Assembly (NCBI RefSeq): GCF_949987535.1
Contig: NC_080078.1
Coordinates: 27,176,942-27,240,941, forward strand
Length of the DNA stretch: 64,000 nucleotides
Source: Balaenoptera acutorostrata
Lineage: Eukaryota > Chordata > Mammalia > Artiodactyla > Balaenopteridae
Direction of reading: 5' to 3'
Numbering within the stretch: position 1 is the first letter of the stretch; each line of letters opens with the position of its first letter. The notes under the pieces were generated by a model. The model made no database searches. It was not told the origin of the DNA and was given only the letters and a program-made list of their open reading frames with translations. A program made the translations under genes and the position numbers. Below, in pieces: positions 35,457 through 47,179 of this stretch.

Positions 35457-35780
35457 CTACATTCAACTACTATTCACTAAATAGCTGCCTTTTGCCAAGG
35501 TCTGTTCTAGGTACAGGGGGAAAAGCAGTATTAAAAATTAAAATATAATAACCCATATAGAAATCTTTGCCATCATGGAATATACAAATAAGTAAATAAT
35601 ATGTACTGTCAAGTAGTGATAAATGCTGTAGAGGAAAACAGAAAGGCAGGGAAGGGGGTGTGAGGGCTTGGCAAGAGAACACCGTGTCAAACAGGGTGGT
35701 CAGAGATGCCCCAAGAAGGAGACAGCTGAATGACCTAGCCCTGAAGGAGGTGAGGGTCAAGCTACAAAGGGTGCCCTGAG
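35457..35780 (-). mobile_element. L2 fragment
   Basis: 'aaggtctgttctaggtacag', 'gtagtgataaatgctgtaga', 'agggtggtcagagatgcccc' in reverse L2 order. Confidence 0.7.
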
Positions 35781-35819
35781 TAAGATGGGGATGAGAACAC
35801 CGGCTTCTACTGTAAAACC

Positions 35820-36770
35820 ACAGCTCTGAGAGCAAACCCGGGAGGAGGGGGAGGAGAAGCAGGAGGCCTGGCTCTCACCTGGCTTCGTCGCGGCTCTTTC
35901 ATGTGGTGCCGGTTGTCCCTCCCACAGCCCTGGCGCTACTGAGCTGGAGGCAAGGTGGCATCATCCTGGTCATCCCTGTGGTTTCCAAACCATTCTCTCC
36001 CTCCTCCCTAAGTCTCTCGGCTTTGAATGTCCTATCATGAGACTCTGTCGCGACTACCGTGGCTGCTGTCCAACAACTCATCTTTCCTGGGCCACCTGTC
36101 CTCACGATCATTCACCAAACCAGGACTTAGCCTCTGGCATCACAATTCCTGGCACCTACCCTCTGACCACCACCTCTCAGATTCCCAGCTCACTTTCTTT
36201 CAAATTCTGGATCCAACAATCCGTTCACCTCCTGGGGTCTCCGCGCCACTGACCCCACCACCTTTTTACTGCCCCTCGTACCTTGATGGTCTCTCCCCTC
36301 CTCTACGTCACAGTCGGGCACTCAGCTCCACTGCTTCTTTGTGCCCGCTCGGCAGACCCTCAGGGCTGCTTAAACCCATGCCACCCCCACTCCACACTTG
36401 CCCCTGAACAGGGAAAAAGCGATGGGCGGGAGGGAAGCCGAAAGCCAGTGGAGCAGCGCCCTTGGGCAGGTGAGAGGATGGCATCCTGTACAGAAGGAAT
36501 GCCTTCGACGTGAGTGGAGAACTGCACGCACGGTGAGTGGGGGAAGGCTGGGTGCGGGGCACACATCTGACGGGTGCAGGTTCGGCAGGAAGAGGTTGAG
36601 GACCTTCTCTTCTGGCTGCTTGTCAGTGAATGGGAGCGAGGCCATGAAGTGATTGAGAGGCAAGGAGAGAGGTGTTCGAGGACTGAGAAAAGGAGAAACG
36701 AGCAGAGTGAGAGAACGAGCACACGCGGCACATCCCTGAGGCTGCAGCTCCTCCCTCGGCTAAGTTACCC
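35820..36770. promoter_or_regulatory. GC- and CpG-enriched region (candidate regulatory element / alternative first exon)
   Basis: A ~950-bp stretch clearly richer in GC and CpG than its surroundings (tcgtcgcggctc, tgtcgcgactaccg, tctccgcgccac, gcgatgggcgggag, cacacgcggcac). On the minus strand a donor-like CCAG|GTGAGAGCC ends at about 35878, just after CpG-rich sequence. This is the arrangement of a first exon, but no transcription evidence can be seen. Numerous overlapping frames on both strands look GC-driven. No repeat family identified. Confidence 0.3.
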
Positions 36771-37349
36771 AGCCCCTCTGCCCTCACTTGCCTCTGCATC
36801 CAGCCTAGAACTGGGTGGAGGGCAGCAGAGGGACAGAGCCACTTCAACAATTATAATATCCAAGTCAGGGTTTCCCCATGTAGATCCCTAAAACCAAGCA
36901 CTGCTGAACAAATTCAGAAAACTGAAATGAGTCCATCACAAACTCACGATGATTCATTTCAACTGGATTCTTAATGTCAGTAAATACTTTATTCACCTCT
37001 GGTAAGGCCCATCCCAAAGCCCAAGGCAGGTGGTGTTTTTCTACTTTCTTCAAGTCCCTAGCATCACTCCCCCCACCTCTGTCCCCATCACTCAGCAGAT
37101 GAACTTGGCTTCTACTTTACTGAAGGCAAAGGCCACTTGATGTATGTGAGCTTCTTTAAAATTTCCTTTCTCGAGGACTGAAAATCTGTGCATGTTTAAG
37201 CTCTACCTGTCCTTCCCCCTGGCTCCTGAATGTTCTTTCCTTCATGCTATGGCTAACCCACCTCTCTCTCTACCACTCCCATCTCCAAGCTACTGAGCCT
37301 TATGCAGTTACCCTACCTTTCTTGCATCTTGAATTTGTTAAATGTATAG
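36771..37349. other. Intronic, nothing recognised
   Basis: No named element. Confidence 0.4.
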
Positions 37350-37850
37350 GTTATGACAAGAAAAAAGTATTCCAGATGAAAGAAACAAAATAAACAAGTT
37401 ATACAGGCAAGAAAGAGTATGGAATGCTTATGCAAACAGTGCTAAAACCAGTCTTATTACATAGTGGGGTGTGTTGGAAAGTGGTAGAAAACAAAGTTAG
37501 ATGGATAGGGTGGGACAAGATTACAGAGTATCTTACCACAGAGTGTCGGGCTGATGATTTCTAAACAAGAAAATGCTCATGATGAAAGTAGGATTTAAGG
37601 GAGATAAGACCCACGCATGGGATGGGATGGGATGGGATGGGATGGTTTGGGATGGTCTGGGATGGGAAAGGAGGGATTTACACTTGGACCAGAAATAGGA
37701 TGGGGGTGGAGGAAAGGAGGGCGAAAGGCAAGAGGGTGAGGCAACCATCCTGACGAGCATGGTGAGAGCCTAGTCAAATGTGGAGGTAGTGAGAAGGAAG
37801 AAAGGAAAAGAAAAAAGACATTTCTCAAAGAGAAATGAACAGAACCTGGT
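37350..37850 (-). mobile_element. Diverged L2-like sequence around a simple repeat
   Basis: 'acaggcaagaaagagtatgg', 'aagattacagagtatcttac' and 'gtgactgactgcgtactgtg' resemble reverse L2 body. Low certainty. Confidence 0.35.
37617..37672 (+). repeat. (GGGAT)n pentamer repeat, G-quadruplex-prone
   Basis: Five consecutive GGGAT units, then degenerate units ending gggatggg, on the plus strand (the template strand for MRTFB). Four G-triplets spaced by two bases meet the usual quadruplex pattern. Confidence 0.85.
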
Positions 37851-37984
37851 GACTGACTGCGTACTGTGGAACAATTTCAACCCAAATTCCAGGAGAGGGG
37901 CTGTGTAACTGTCACAAGATGGAAGACACGGTGCTACACTGGTGAAGTTCTTAGAATGACAGCATTTGGAGGCTGGTTTGGAGG

Positions 37985-38150
37985 CTGGGAGGGGCCAGGA
38001 CCTCTGAGATCATGGGATTCAGCTCCCTCACTTTACACATGAGGAAGCAGAGGCCCAAGGAAGTGAAGTGATTTGTCTGAAGTCACAAAACTAGTCAGTC
38101 GCTGACAGAGTTGGGACTGGACCCGTCTCCTGTCTGCTTTCGGAGCTCCT
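37985..38150 (-). mobile_element. MIR fragment
   Basis: ctcactttacacatgagg, 'gcagaggcccaaggaagtga', and gtcacaaaactagtcagt, then 'gacagagttgggactggacc': reverse MIR. Confidence 0.7.
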
Positions 38151-40729
38151 TCCACGACAGACCTTTCTATCTGCCCACTGAGACCCTTGGTGCCACACTT
38201 CACTGACAAAAACTACACGATGCAACAAGCCACCTGGCTCTGGCCTCTGCAAATATCCAAATATCCAGAGCTTCAAAGCTGCTGGACTGACTCCATCCAG
38301 GACCTTCCTGAAGATAAGCCTGCCTTGTCCTTTCCTGGGGAGCCAAGCTCAGGCACTGTTTTTAAGTTTCTAGTAAATCTCAGGGCAACAGAGTAACTAA
38401 GACACAAGCCCTACCCTAAGGGTCATTAAAATGATTTCGAGAGTAAAGGGCAAACCATACTGACCCTTATTGTTTCCTTCTTCCCCTCCTATTCTGATTC
38501 AGTAACAGAATTTCAGACGCTGTCTGCCTCATCTGTGATGGAAATCTTGTATGATTCCTTTTAGCAAAGACCAGAATTTGTGTTTGTTATTCCTCATACT
38601 GTCAGTGCATAGAACTCTGCTGATAACAAAATGTAGCCATAATATTTCTAGCAAGGCTTCTACATATTTTCCCAGACAATTAGTAAAATAGGAGTTTCTA
38701 GGTAATTTGCTAGTGAACTTTGAGCCTCGACAGAAGTTAACATGAATAGAGGTTCCAGTGTTTTATGTAAACCAAGCACAATTACTAAAAAAAAATATAG
38801 GCAAGTTGGCTATCTCATTTCTTCTATCGGTGTCAAGAAGAACTTTAGTAAGCTACCACGGACTTCAGCAAGCAGATACTTGTCCATACTAAAGCAGAGG
38901 GGACTGCCTGAACTAACTGAAGTCAACAGATAAAGCTCAGTAATTTTACAGCAGAATTATTTAGTATTGTTTATTTTTCTCCTCTTGCTATTGCACAGAG
39001 TGCAACGAAAAAATTTTTAAAAAGAAATTTAAAAAACTATAAAATACGCCAAATCCTTCTTTGGGAAAATAGTGACAATTCTGTGTTTTCAAGGACAGAT
39101 TTTCAAAGTACTAGTCCCTGTAGTGATGACAGTATTGGGATTAAAATGTACACAATTCAGGTATCAAACTTGACCCCTTGGTTTGTTTATGCTTTCTTCT
39201 GACTTTATTTCCTCACACTATTCATTTTGGAATTTATTTTTTTACCACATGCTTTGAGCATCTCAAAAGCTTAAACTGAGTACATCTGTTTGCTTCGCAG
39301 CTTCAAGACATGCCCTTTGTGACTAAGCGGCAGGTGCTGTTCAGTTTATTTTCATGCACGTAAACTAAGCCCTTGAACTTGGAGTGAGGAAAAGCACTCA
39401 GCTTAAAGTTTAGAAAGGAAGGAACTACAGAACAGCTTCCTTTAGAACAGCCTGCTTTTTCAGCTTCCTGTATGAAAATAGTATTGTATTTTTATAGAAA
39501 TTGCAAAGAAACAATGAAGAAATTATATTTAAGCCTTTAGACAGTTAAGCTGCAAATCCTTTAAACAATTTCTTCCCATAATTTTGATATTTAAATCAAG
39601 CCAGGAACAGAAAAAGAGACTAATAGAAATGTGGTACATATTTCTATAATCCATTAAAATGGATTATACATATTTCAGATTACTATAAGGACTTCACATT
39701 TTCTTATAGTAAATAACAGACATTAAGACTCTTGGCTTTAAAAGTCCCAGATATCAAGCTACTGTAGTACTTGGTAGAGATGATGGGACGAAGCTTTTCT
39801 TTATTGGTGTAGTTGCTGCTATTGTTGTTATGAAACTTTTGACTGAAACACATTAGCACACATACACACACTAAGTTTATTATTAAACACAGCTTTTCAG
39901 ACTCTAACTGAATGAGAGATAATTGAGTATTCTCTTTAAAAATAAAAATAAATGTATTCAAAATTTTGAATCTCAGGGGAGACAGAAGTAACCCCTTCAG
40001 GGTACAGGCCTTAAATGTTGTCTCCCAAACTTCTATGAAGTGGCCAAGTCACCCACGGTGCCTTGCTTCCGTGGCCATCTCTCTCACACGGATTTCAACA
40101 GTCAACGTACACAGCCAGAAAGCCATTTACGCAGTCCATCAGCTCTAAGTTCCCTCTGTGCGTAATTCAGTATGTTACTACTATGCATTTAGGAATTTTT
40201 ACCAAGGGCTGTTAAATGAACTCAAGCTTATAATGAAATTCAACCTCCCATTCTCACAGTATTCTTTTCTGAATATTAACCTTTCATCATATTCAAATAT
40301 TCAAGATTCAAGTGTGTTAAGAGAATTCCAAACACTTGGACTATGTACGAAAGAGCAATACAGACATGCGACGCTATAGATACTATGGTTCCCTGGATAT
40401 CCTTTAACCTGCCCCAGTCCTACCCCTTCATAACACCCAACATCAGGATCAGCAGCTATTTCACATCCAGGGCTCAGAGAAGCATATGGCCCTCGTCAAG
40501 GGGACTGAAGCCAGTGGACAGCAGCTGGACTCACTGTAAGCTCCCACTCGGGAAGCACTGCAGTTCACTGCTGTGCCCTGGACCCCCTGAAGTAAAGGGG
40601 TGCCTGGAGGAGAGGCAGTGGTGGCAGATGTTTGGAATGAGAGCTCAGGGCATCCTGTCTCTGCCTGGAATCAGACACTTGGAGAGGACAACAAAGGAAA
40701 GTGTGTCTTGTAGAGTTCCCAAAGTCCCC
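38151..40729. other. Repeat-poor intronic block, nothing recognised
   Basis: About 2.6 kb without an element I can name. The longest frame touching it (plus, 40343-40870, 175 codons) is of mixed composition and runs into an L2 end, so it is not called as a gene. Confidence 0.4.
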
Positions 40730-40930
40730 TGCTATGCCCTCTCCTTGGTGTACTTCGCCACTAACCTTTCTGCACCTTCCTCTCCAGTAACTGCACCCCA
40801 TGTGCACTACACTTACCTGTTTACCTTTGTCTTTTCACCTGCCCATAAGATTCTAAGGTCACTGAGGTGAGGAGCTCTCATCTTTTCATCTCTGTGTTTA
40901 TCCCTTGTTTCTAGCAGAGCAGATGGTGCA
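40730..40930 (+). mobile_element. L2 3' end
   Basis: 'cccataagattctaaggtca', then tctctgtgtttatccctt, then ctagcagagcagatggtgc in sense L2 order. Confidence 0.6.
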
Positions 40931-41399
40931 AGGCAGTTTGTCCTTGAACTTTTTGTTGGGGAGTTGTTAGAGACCAAAACGAAGTCTGACTTCTGGCATG
41001 TTCACCCCCCTCCTCAACTGCACCCACCTCCTATTCTATACTTAGCACTCATTCCTATATCTGATCAAAAACTACTATCAGCAAAGGATACAATAAATCA
41101 TTTCATTCTAAAAGAAAGATGACAGGTATGTGGTTGACCTCTTAAGTGGCCCTGCAAAATGAGGGAATTTCAATTACCCAGATGTGAATGGGAGAGAGGA
41201 TCTAGGCGGCAGCTCTGGAATCACACCATGGGGGCAACTGCTTCCCTCTTACATCCAGCAGGTCCACCACACAGAAAAGTTTTTCCGTTTTTTCTTTTTT
41301 TCGGAGTCATCAGTAACTTTGGTTCTGCCGAACTACTATCTCTACCCTCTGTGCTCTCTCTGATAACTATGCCTATACCCCCTTGAAGAGTAATTACAC
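40931..41399. other. Intronic, nothing recognised
   Basis: No named element. Confidence 0.4.
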
Positions 41400-41401
41400 A
41401 A

Positions 41402-41885
41402 GCAGACCTCGGAGATACTGCAGGTTCAGTTCCAGACTACCATGGTAAAGCGAATATCGCCAGAAAGCGAGCCTCACGAATCTTTTGGTTCCCCAGTATA
41501 TATAAAATGTATGTTTATACTATACTATAGTCTATTAAGTACATACTAACATTATGTCTAAAAAACCGTACACACCTTAATTAAAAAACATTTTATTGCT
41601 AAAAAATGCTAACCATCATCTCAGCCTTCAGCGAGTCATAATAACATCAAAGATGATTGATCACAGACCACTGTAACAAATATAATAACAATGAAAAATT
41701 GTGAAATATTATGAGAATTACCAAAATGCGACACAGACACTAAGTAAGCAAATGCTGTTGGAAAAACTGCACCAATAGACTTGCTCGATGCAGGGTGGCC
41801 ACAAACCTTCGGTTTGTAAAAAAAAAAATGCAATATCTGCAAAGTGCAATGAAGTGAAGCGCGGTAAAACAAGAGATGCCTGTAC
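41402..41885 (-). mobile_element. Internally deleted Tigger1 (MITE-like)
   Basis: Left end agacctcggagatactgcagg, then 'tggtaaagcgaatatcgcca' and 'ttgctaaaaaatgctaacca'. The right end is the other Tigger1 terminus in reverse (gaagtgaagcgcggtaaaac...agagatgcctg). Only ~480 bp remain of 2.4 kb: both ends are kept and the transposase is lost. Opposite orientation to the long copy at 7005-9355. The left terminus lacks a few bases. Confidence 0.85.
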
Positions 41886-42174
41886 TTTAATTAATATACT
41901 GAACATGTGCACAGACAGCCATATAGTACAGTTCAGTGTGCACTCGCTTTTTGTCAGATTTTCCCATTTTCATTCTCAGCTTAGTTGGACACTGCCTGAG
42001 GATAGGAGCTATGCACACTTCCCCACATGGAGTCCCAGCCCAGTGCTGAGCACTCGGTCACTACTCAACGGGACACTACGGACAAGCAAGCATAGACACA
42101 GAACCCTCAGTAACAAAAAACATTCAAAACTGCCAGAAGGCTAGAATGAACATTGATAATGTTGATGCTGTTAA

Positions 42175-42345
42175 ACAGCAATTCACATTTACCTAGAGCT
42201 TACTAAATGTCAGACTTTGAACTATGCCCTTCACAAACAGTCTCTCGTTTCATCCTCACAAGGTCTAGAGAGGTTAAATACCTTGGAGTTGCACAGTCAA
42301 GTGGGGCAACTGGCAGGCTGACTCCAGAGTCTACATTCAACTGGC
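42175..42345 (-). mobile_element. MIR fragment
   Basis: 'catttacctagagcttacta', 'tcgtttcatcctcacaaggt', 'ggcaggctgactccagagtc': reverse MIR order. Confidence 0.7.
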
Positions 42346-42459
42346 TCATGAATTCAAAAATTTAAGATTCCCCGAATATTTCCTAACAGTATGGCTAAGA
42401 AGACGTGTAGTGACTAAAAACAAACAAACAAACAACTCTTCGCCTCTTAGCCCCTATCC

Positions 42460-42770
42460 AGGCAGTTCCTCTGTGGGAGCACAACCCTCATCCCACCTCC
42501 CTGTCTACCAGGAAATTCCACACATCCTTAAAGTTACCTCAGGTATTCCCTTCAGCAACCCTCCCATTGCACCTTGCACACACCAACATTCTATCAGTGG
42601 TCCTGCTCTGGTCCATGTGGCTGTTTACTATTTCCCTACAAGAATCTGAGCTTCTCAAGGCTGAGAACCTTGTCTTTCCAGCTGTGCACCCGGGGCTCCC
42701 ACACAGTACCTTCCACACAGCAAATGTGTGGTCAATATTTGTTCTTGAAATAGTTGTAGGAGTAGCATTA
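42460..42770 (+). mobile_element. L2 fragment with 3' end
   Basis: 'agaatctgagcttctcaagg' then ctgagaaccttgtctttc, then gtggtcaatatttgttctt in sense L2 order. The left part is less certain. Confidence 0.55.
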
Positions 42771-42785
42771 AGATTCTTAGTTTGC
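42771..42785. repeat. SINE target-site duplication, left copy
   Basis: agattcttagtttgc, exact match at 43086-43100. Confidence 0.92.
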
Positions 42786-43085
42786 GGGGCTTCCCTGGTG
42801 GCGCAGTGGTTGAGAATCCGCCTGCCAATGCAGGGCACATGGGTTCGAGCCCTGGTCTGGGAAGATCCCACATGCCGCGGAGCAACTAGGCCCGTGAGCC
42901 ACAACTACCGAGCCTGCGCATCTGGAGCCTGTGCTCCGCACCAAGAGAGACCACGACAGTGAGAGGTCCGCGCACCGCGATGAAGAGTGGCCCCCACTTG
43001 CCACAACTAGAGAAAGCCCTCGCACAAGAAACGAAGACCCAACACAGCCAAAAATAAAATAAATAAATAAATAATTTTAAAAAAA
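42786..43085 (+). mobile_element. CHR-type SINE (short subfamily)
   Basis: ggggcttccctggtggcgca head, B-box ggttcgagccc, 'tctggagcctgtgctccgca' body, (AAAT)n and poly(A) tail. A perfect 15-bp duplication indicates a fairly recent insertion. Overlapping frames on both strands are artefacts. Confidence 0.95.
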
Positions 43086-43100
43086 AGATTCTTAGTTTGC
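43086..43100. repeat. SINE target-site duplication, right copy
   Basis: agattcttagtttgc, second copy. Confidence 0.92.
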
Positions 43101-44694
43101 AACACCTATCTTTCACAGCAGATCTGTACAGAGATCTACATCATAAATTTCAACTCAATAATTTAAATGTGATTCCATAGCAACTAGGCAAAGTACTTCT
43201 TACAGTACTGGGAAAGGCAAGTTCTAACTTGAGGTTCAACTCACTGAAATACTTCACAGTCATCTGCTTTTGTTCTTAGTATGAAGAGAGAGAATGACAG
43301 CATTTAACTTTCTGTAACTTCCTCTCTCTTTAAGAACACTCTAGCTTTACTACTAACAATAAATCAAAACAATTTTTCAAACATAACTAGACTATAATTT
43401 CCATAAACAAAAGGACAGAATCTTATTACTTCATAAATCTAAAATATCTATTCGAGAACAGTACACCTAATCAGGCCATAGCTGTATTTCAGACTCCCAC
43501 AGACCAAAAGATACGAATTGTGACATTTTATTTTTAAAGTAACAAATGCCACTCCTTTCTGACAACGGACATTTTATAAAATATGTCATGGACAATTCTA
43601 TATATAAGAAAGAGATTATGGAGAGACCTCTATGGGCTAATTTAAAACATGGCCTAAAACAGGCAATGGGGTATGGTGGCGGTGGAATAAGACAACCTCT
43701 GAAGGCCTCTACCAGCTCAGTCATTTTAACTCAAAGGAAAGGAAAAATGGGTTCAATTTTTCATTCTTAATTAGGCTGCTTACTTTCTGAAAGTTTGCTG
43801 ATTTCCATAATATTAAATTTCAACGTCTGGGCATTCATTCACATCTTATTTTTTCTTTTATAAAAAAAAATACAAGGCCTCCTTCCTCCTAGCCACTACC
43901 TCCACCCCTAATTATCTGACCAACAAAAAGCACTGCTGCTACCTTGACAGCCCTAAGTCCTTAAAAGGATAACAATGTAGAAATGTAAATACACCTCAGC
44001 TCAAAGGTGGGCTAACTATACTCAGCTATAACTTCTGCAGCACGGAAGCCACAAAACATAGTGATCACCTACCCTAACTAGGAAAGCTGTCCAGTGAATG
44101 GGACAGCTACCCAGGGAAAACGGACTGTGGTGCCTAAGTCCATGAGTTAATTAAATCTTAAAGGAAAAGCTCTCATCTGAAATTTACTAAGTCTCTCAAA
44201 GCTTACATTTAAAACCCTGTCTTTTTCAAACTTCACCACTGGAAATAATTGTGTGTTAACAAAAACAATTTTCATTTTTTTGGTTTTGATTCTTTTTGAC
44301 AAATGGGATGCTCTTTGGTTTGTAAGGTGAAAGCCCAACAATTTAGTAAATGAAGACTTCATGTAACACTGATACATTTAAGAGCTAAGATTCAGCTAGA
44401 TGAATAGACTAACAGAACTTCACTATGTTGTCCTGCTGAGTGAAAAATATAGAGACATCCATCTACTCCATGAGCTTCATTCATCACGTTCACTCGTCAG
44501 GTTGCTGCTGCATCTGATGAACATGAATTTCAGGAATAAGTTAGGAGACTGTGTCATGTAGCTCTGTGAAGTCTCTATCAGAATCTCTAAGAAATGGTGA
44601 AAAGGGAAGAATGAGAAAATATGCTCAGTCCAGATAATTCAAACAAATTAGGCCTTTACAGGTTCCTCCTGATCTGAATAAACAGACATTGTTC
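43101..44694. other. Intronic, repeat-poor, nothing recognised
   Basis: No nameable element or splice-flanked frame. Confidence 0.4.
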
Positions 44695-44737
44695 AGTACC
44701 CATCAACAGATGAATGGATAAAGAAGATGGGGGTGTG

Positions 44738-44789
<52 letters not shown>

Positions 44790-45165
44790 GGACTACTACT
44801 CAGCCATAAAAAAGAATGAAATTCTGCCATTTGCAGCAATATGGATGGACTTGGAGGGCATTATGCTAAGTGAAATAAGTCAGAGAGAGAGACAAGTATC
44901 ATATAATATCACTTATATGTGGAATCTAAAAAATACAACAAACTGGTAAATAAAACAAAAAAGAAGCAGGCTCACTGATACAGAGAACAAACTAGTGGTT
45001 ACCAGTGGGGAGAGGGAAGGGGGGAGGGGCAGCATAGTGGTAGGGGGTTAAAAAAAGGGTTATTATGGGATTATATGAAATCATGTGTGTGAAACTTTTG
45101 AAAATTGTAAAGCACTACAGAATTTAAAGAATTTTTCATTCAATAAAATAAAAAATAGACTAAAA
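44695..45165 (+). mobile_element. L1 3' end, 5'-truncated
   Basis: 'tacccatcaacagatgaatg', 'ggactactactcagccataa', 'gcattatgctaagtgaaata', and a 3' UTR ending attcaataaaataaaaaat. An expanded CA repeat sits inside it. Confidence 0.88.
44733..44787. repeat. (CA)n microsatellite inside the L1
   Basis: About 27 uninterrupted CA units at the L1 position that normally reads tatatacacaatgg, so the native cryptic repeat has expanded. Confidence 0.95.
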
Positions 45166-46005
45166 AAACCAACCAAATAAACAAAAACAGACAATCTTTA
45201 GTCTTTCTGGCTAAACTTTGGTTCAGGACCTCGCTGTTCTATACCATGTCAAAATTCATTTGTAATCTGTTCTGTTTTTCTCCCCCATTCTGGTTCGAGA
45301 ACACCTTTTGAAAAGAAATTGTCATCCATTAACTAGGTAGATTATAAATTAAATAATACATATGTCACGTCATCATGTGATTTCATTGTTTTTTCTTCCA
45401 ATAATAATCATGGTTTCTATGCCTCAGCATCCAGAAACTAGACAGAACAGAAGTTCTGAAAGGACGTTAAGTATCACCTGATTGACAGCAGCAGTACTTT
45501 AATCCTCTTTACTATTCCATAGTACGGAAAAGGGGAGCAGGGACCAGTGCCTCTTTAAAATTGCTACTCTTTCAATCTCAATTTCAATTTCAGCACCTAA
45601 GTCACTGCAGCTTTGCTGGATTGGCTTTGTGAAGGTATTATAAGCAGACTGCAGCTGCAGCCAGCTGGCCTATGTATGTGCCTAATGCAAAAGTATAGTT
45701 TTTTGCTATTACTGTAAGATTCCGTTCTCCTAACTGAAGCAGTGGAAATGGGAATTCATGGATATATCCCAGGGTTCCGCTAAAGTCCCTGGATCTAAAA
45801 AGCACAGAGCAATAGGGTGTCAGTAATACTAAGGGTGTTGATGACACTAAGAAAACCCCTGAGCTCATTCTTGTAGCTCAAATGTTTCCTTAGTAAAAAC
45901 AAAGAACAAAAACAAATAAATGAGATGAGGCTTGAATATGGAAGAAGAAATACCTTTGTTAGATAAATAGTGTATTCTTATCATTCTCTGAATGTAATGC
46001 ACCAA
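45166..46005. other. Intronic, nothing recognised
   Basis: No named element. Confidence 0.4.
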
Positions 46006-46009
46006 ACTC

Positions 46010-46330
46010 AAGGCTTCCTTCCAAACACAATTTCCCTGAGCACCTTTAATCAGGCTTTTGCTGGGTGCTGGGATATGGACATGATCAATTCCCTGACTTT
46101 AGAGTTTGTTAGGAAGACAGACAAGAAAAGAGAACAATCACAACATGGTGTGGTAAAGAACATTAGATGAGACGAGGTGTGATGGGAGCATGGGAGGGAG
46201 GCGTTTTAACACAACTGGGCAAGAGGATCAGCAAAGGGATCCCAGAGGAAATAAGGAATGGAGCTAAATCCTAACAAGTAAGACAGGGGAAGGACAGGAA
46301 GGTGAGGAAGGAGGGCCACTCCACGCAAAG
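46010..46330 (-). mobile_element. L2 fragment
   Basis: 'ctgggtgctgggatatggac' and caattccctgactttagag, then 'agacagacaagaaaagagaa', then 'agggccactccacgcaaagg': reverse L2. Confidence 0.6.
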
Positions 46331-46439
46331 GGAGATGATTTGCAAATGATCTCTCTACACCAAGACTTCTTACCACTCAACAGGAAGTCCTCAGTTAGAG
46401 GAAAACGCACATTCCAAAGTACCTATCATGAGAGGGAGA

Positions 46440-46520
46440 AAGGCGAGCACCCTCCCCCCGCCCCCCCACACACAATGTTATATAAACTTCAAGACTTGTA
46501 GAGAGAGAGAGAGCGCGTGC
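46440..46520. repeat. C-rich stretch and short (GA)n/(GC) repeat
   Basis: ccctccccccgccccccc at 46440-46458 and gagagagagagagcgcgtgc at about 46501-46520. Confidence 0.6.
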
Positions 46521-46676
46521 GCCAACACTTGTTTTAGAACATACTGTTTGCTGGTCACATCATTACAAAGTCTGAGGTCAAACAAAACTGAAGAGCTAAT
46601 CTTTGATGGTTTTAAAGTGATTATCAATGCATGGACATTCAGTTACGTTTGTTCAATTAGAAAAAAATTATAATTC

Positions 46677-46823
46677 TAAAAGTAGATTAAAAAAAGAACG
46701 AAATAATGCCATTTGCAGCAACACGGATGCAACTAGAATTATCATACTAAGTGAAGAAAGTCAGGAAGAGAAAGACAAATACCATATGACATCACTTATA
46801 TTTGGAATCTAAAATGTGGCCCA
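46677..46823 (+). mobile_element. L1 3' end, segment left of SINE
   Basis: 'aataatgccatttgcagcaa', 'gaaagtcaggaagagaaaga', 'tcacttatatttggaatcta'. The element's own short duplication aaaagtaga is seen at its left edge (46677) and again after its tail (about 47505). Confidence 0.85.
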
Positions 46824-47179
46824 GGACTTCCCTGGTGGTGCAGTGGTTAAGAATCCGCCTGCCAATGCAGGGGACACGGGTTCGAGCCCTGGTCCGGGAA
46901 GATTCCACATGCCATGGAACAACTAAGCCCGTGTGCCACAACTACTGAGCCTGCGCTCTAGAGCCCGCGAGCCACAACTACTGAGCCCGCGAGCCAAAAC
47001 TACTGAAGCCCACGCGCCTAGAGCCCGTGCTCCGCAACAAGAGAAGCCACCGCAATGAGAAGCCCGCGCACCACAACAAAGAGTAGCCCCCACTCTCTGC
47101 AACTAGAGAGAGAAAGCCCGCACGCAGCAACGAAGACCCAACTCAGCCCAAAATAAATAAATTTATAAAAAAATAAAAT
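46824..47179 (+). mobile_element. CHR-type SINE (long subfamily)
   Basis: ggacttccctggtggtgcag head, B-box ggttcgagccc. The middle is longer than in the short subfamily, with repeated gagcc(c)gcgagccacaact units. Tail aaataaataaatttataaaa. Flanked by aaaatgtggccca (46811-46823) and aaaatatggccca (47180-47192), one mismatch. Confidence 0.95.

Noticed and set aside
36027..36407. 126-codon frame and several overlapping frames on both strands
   Set aside because: GC-rich DNA lowers stop frequency. Frames overlap on both strands with no family resemblance.
35428..37672. Clusters of short direct repeats as a possible CRISPR-like array
   Set aside because: They are simple tandem repeats (ATCC, GGGAT) without regular unique spacers, in a mammalian intron.
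40805..40820. Minus-strand donor-like ACAG|GTAAGTG
   Set aside because: Inside an L2 end, with no supporting acceptor or frame.
40343..40870. 175-codon plus-strand frame, the longest not explained by a single transposon
   Set aside because: No recognisable domain, mixed composition, its right third is an L2 3' end, and no convincing promoter or splice pair.
42567..42962. 131-codon plus-strand frame
   Set aside because: Crosses an L2 end into a CHR SINE. Coding appearance comes from the repeats.
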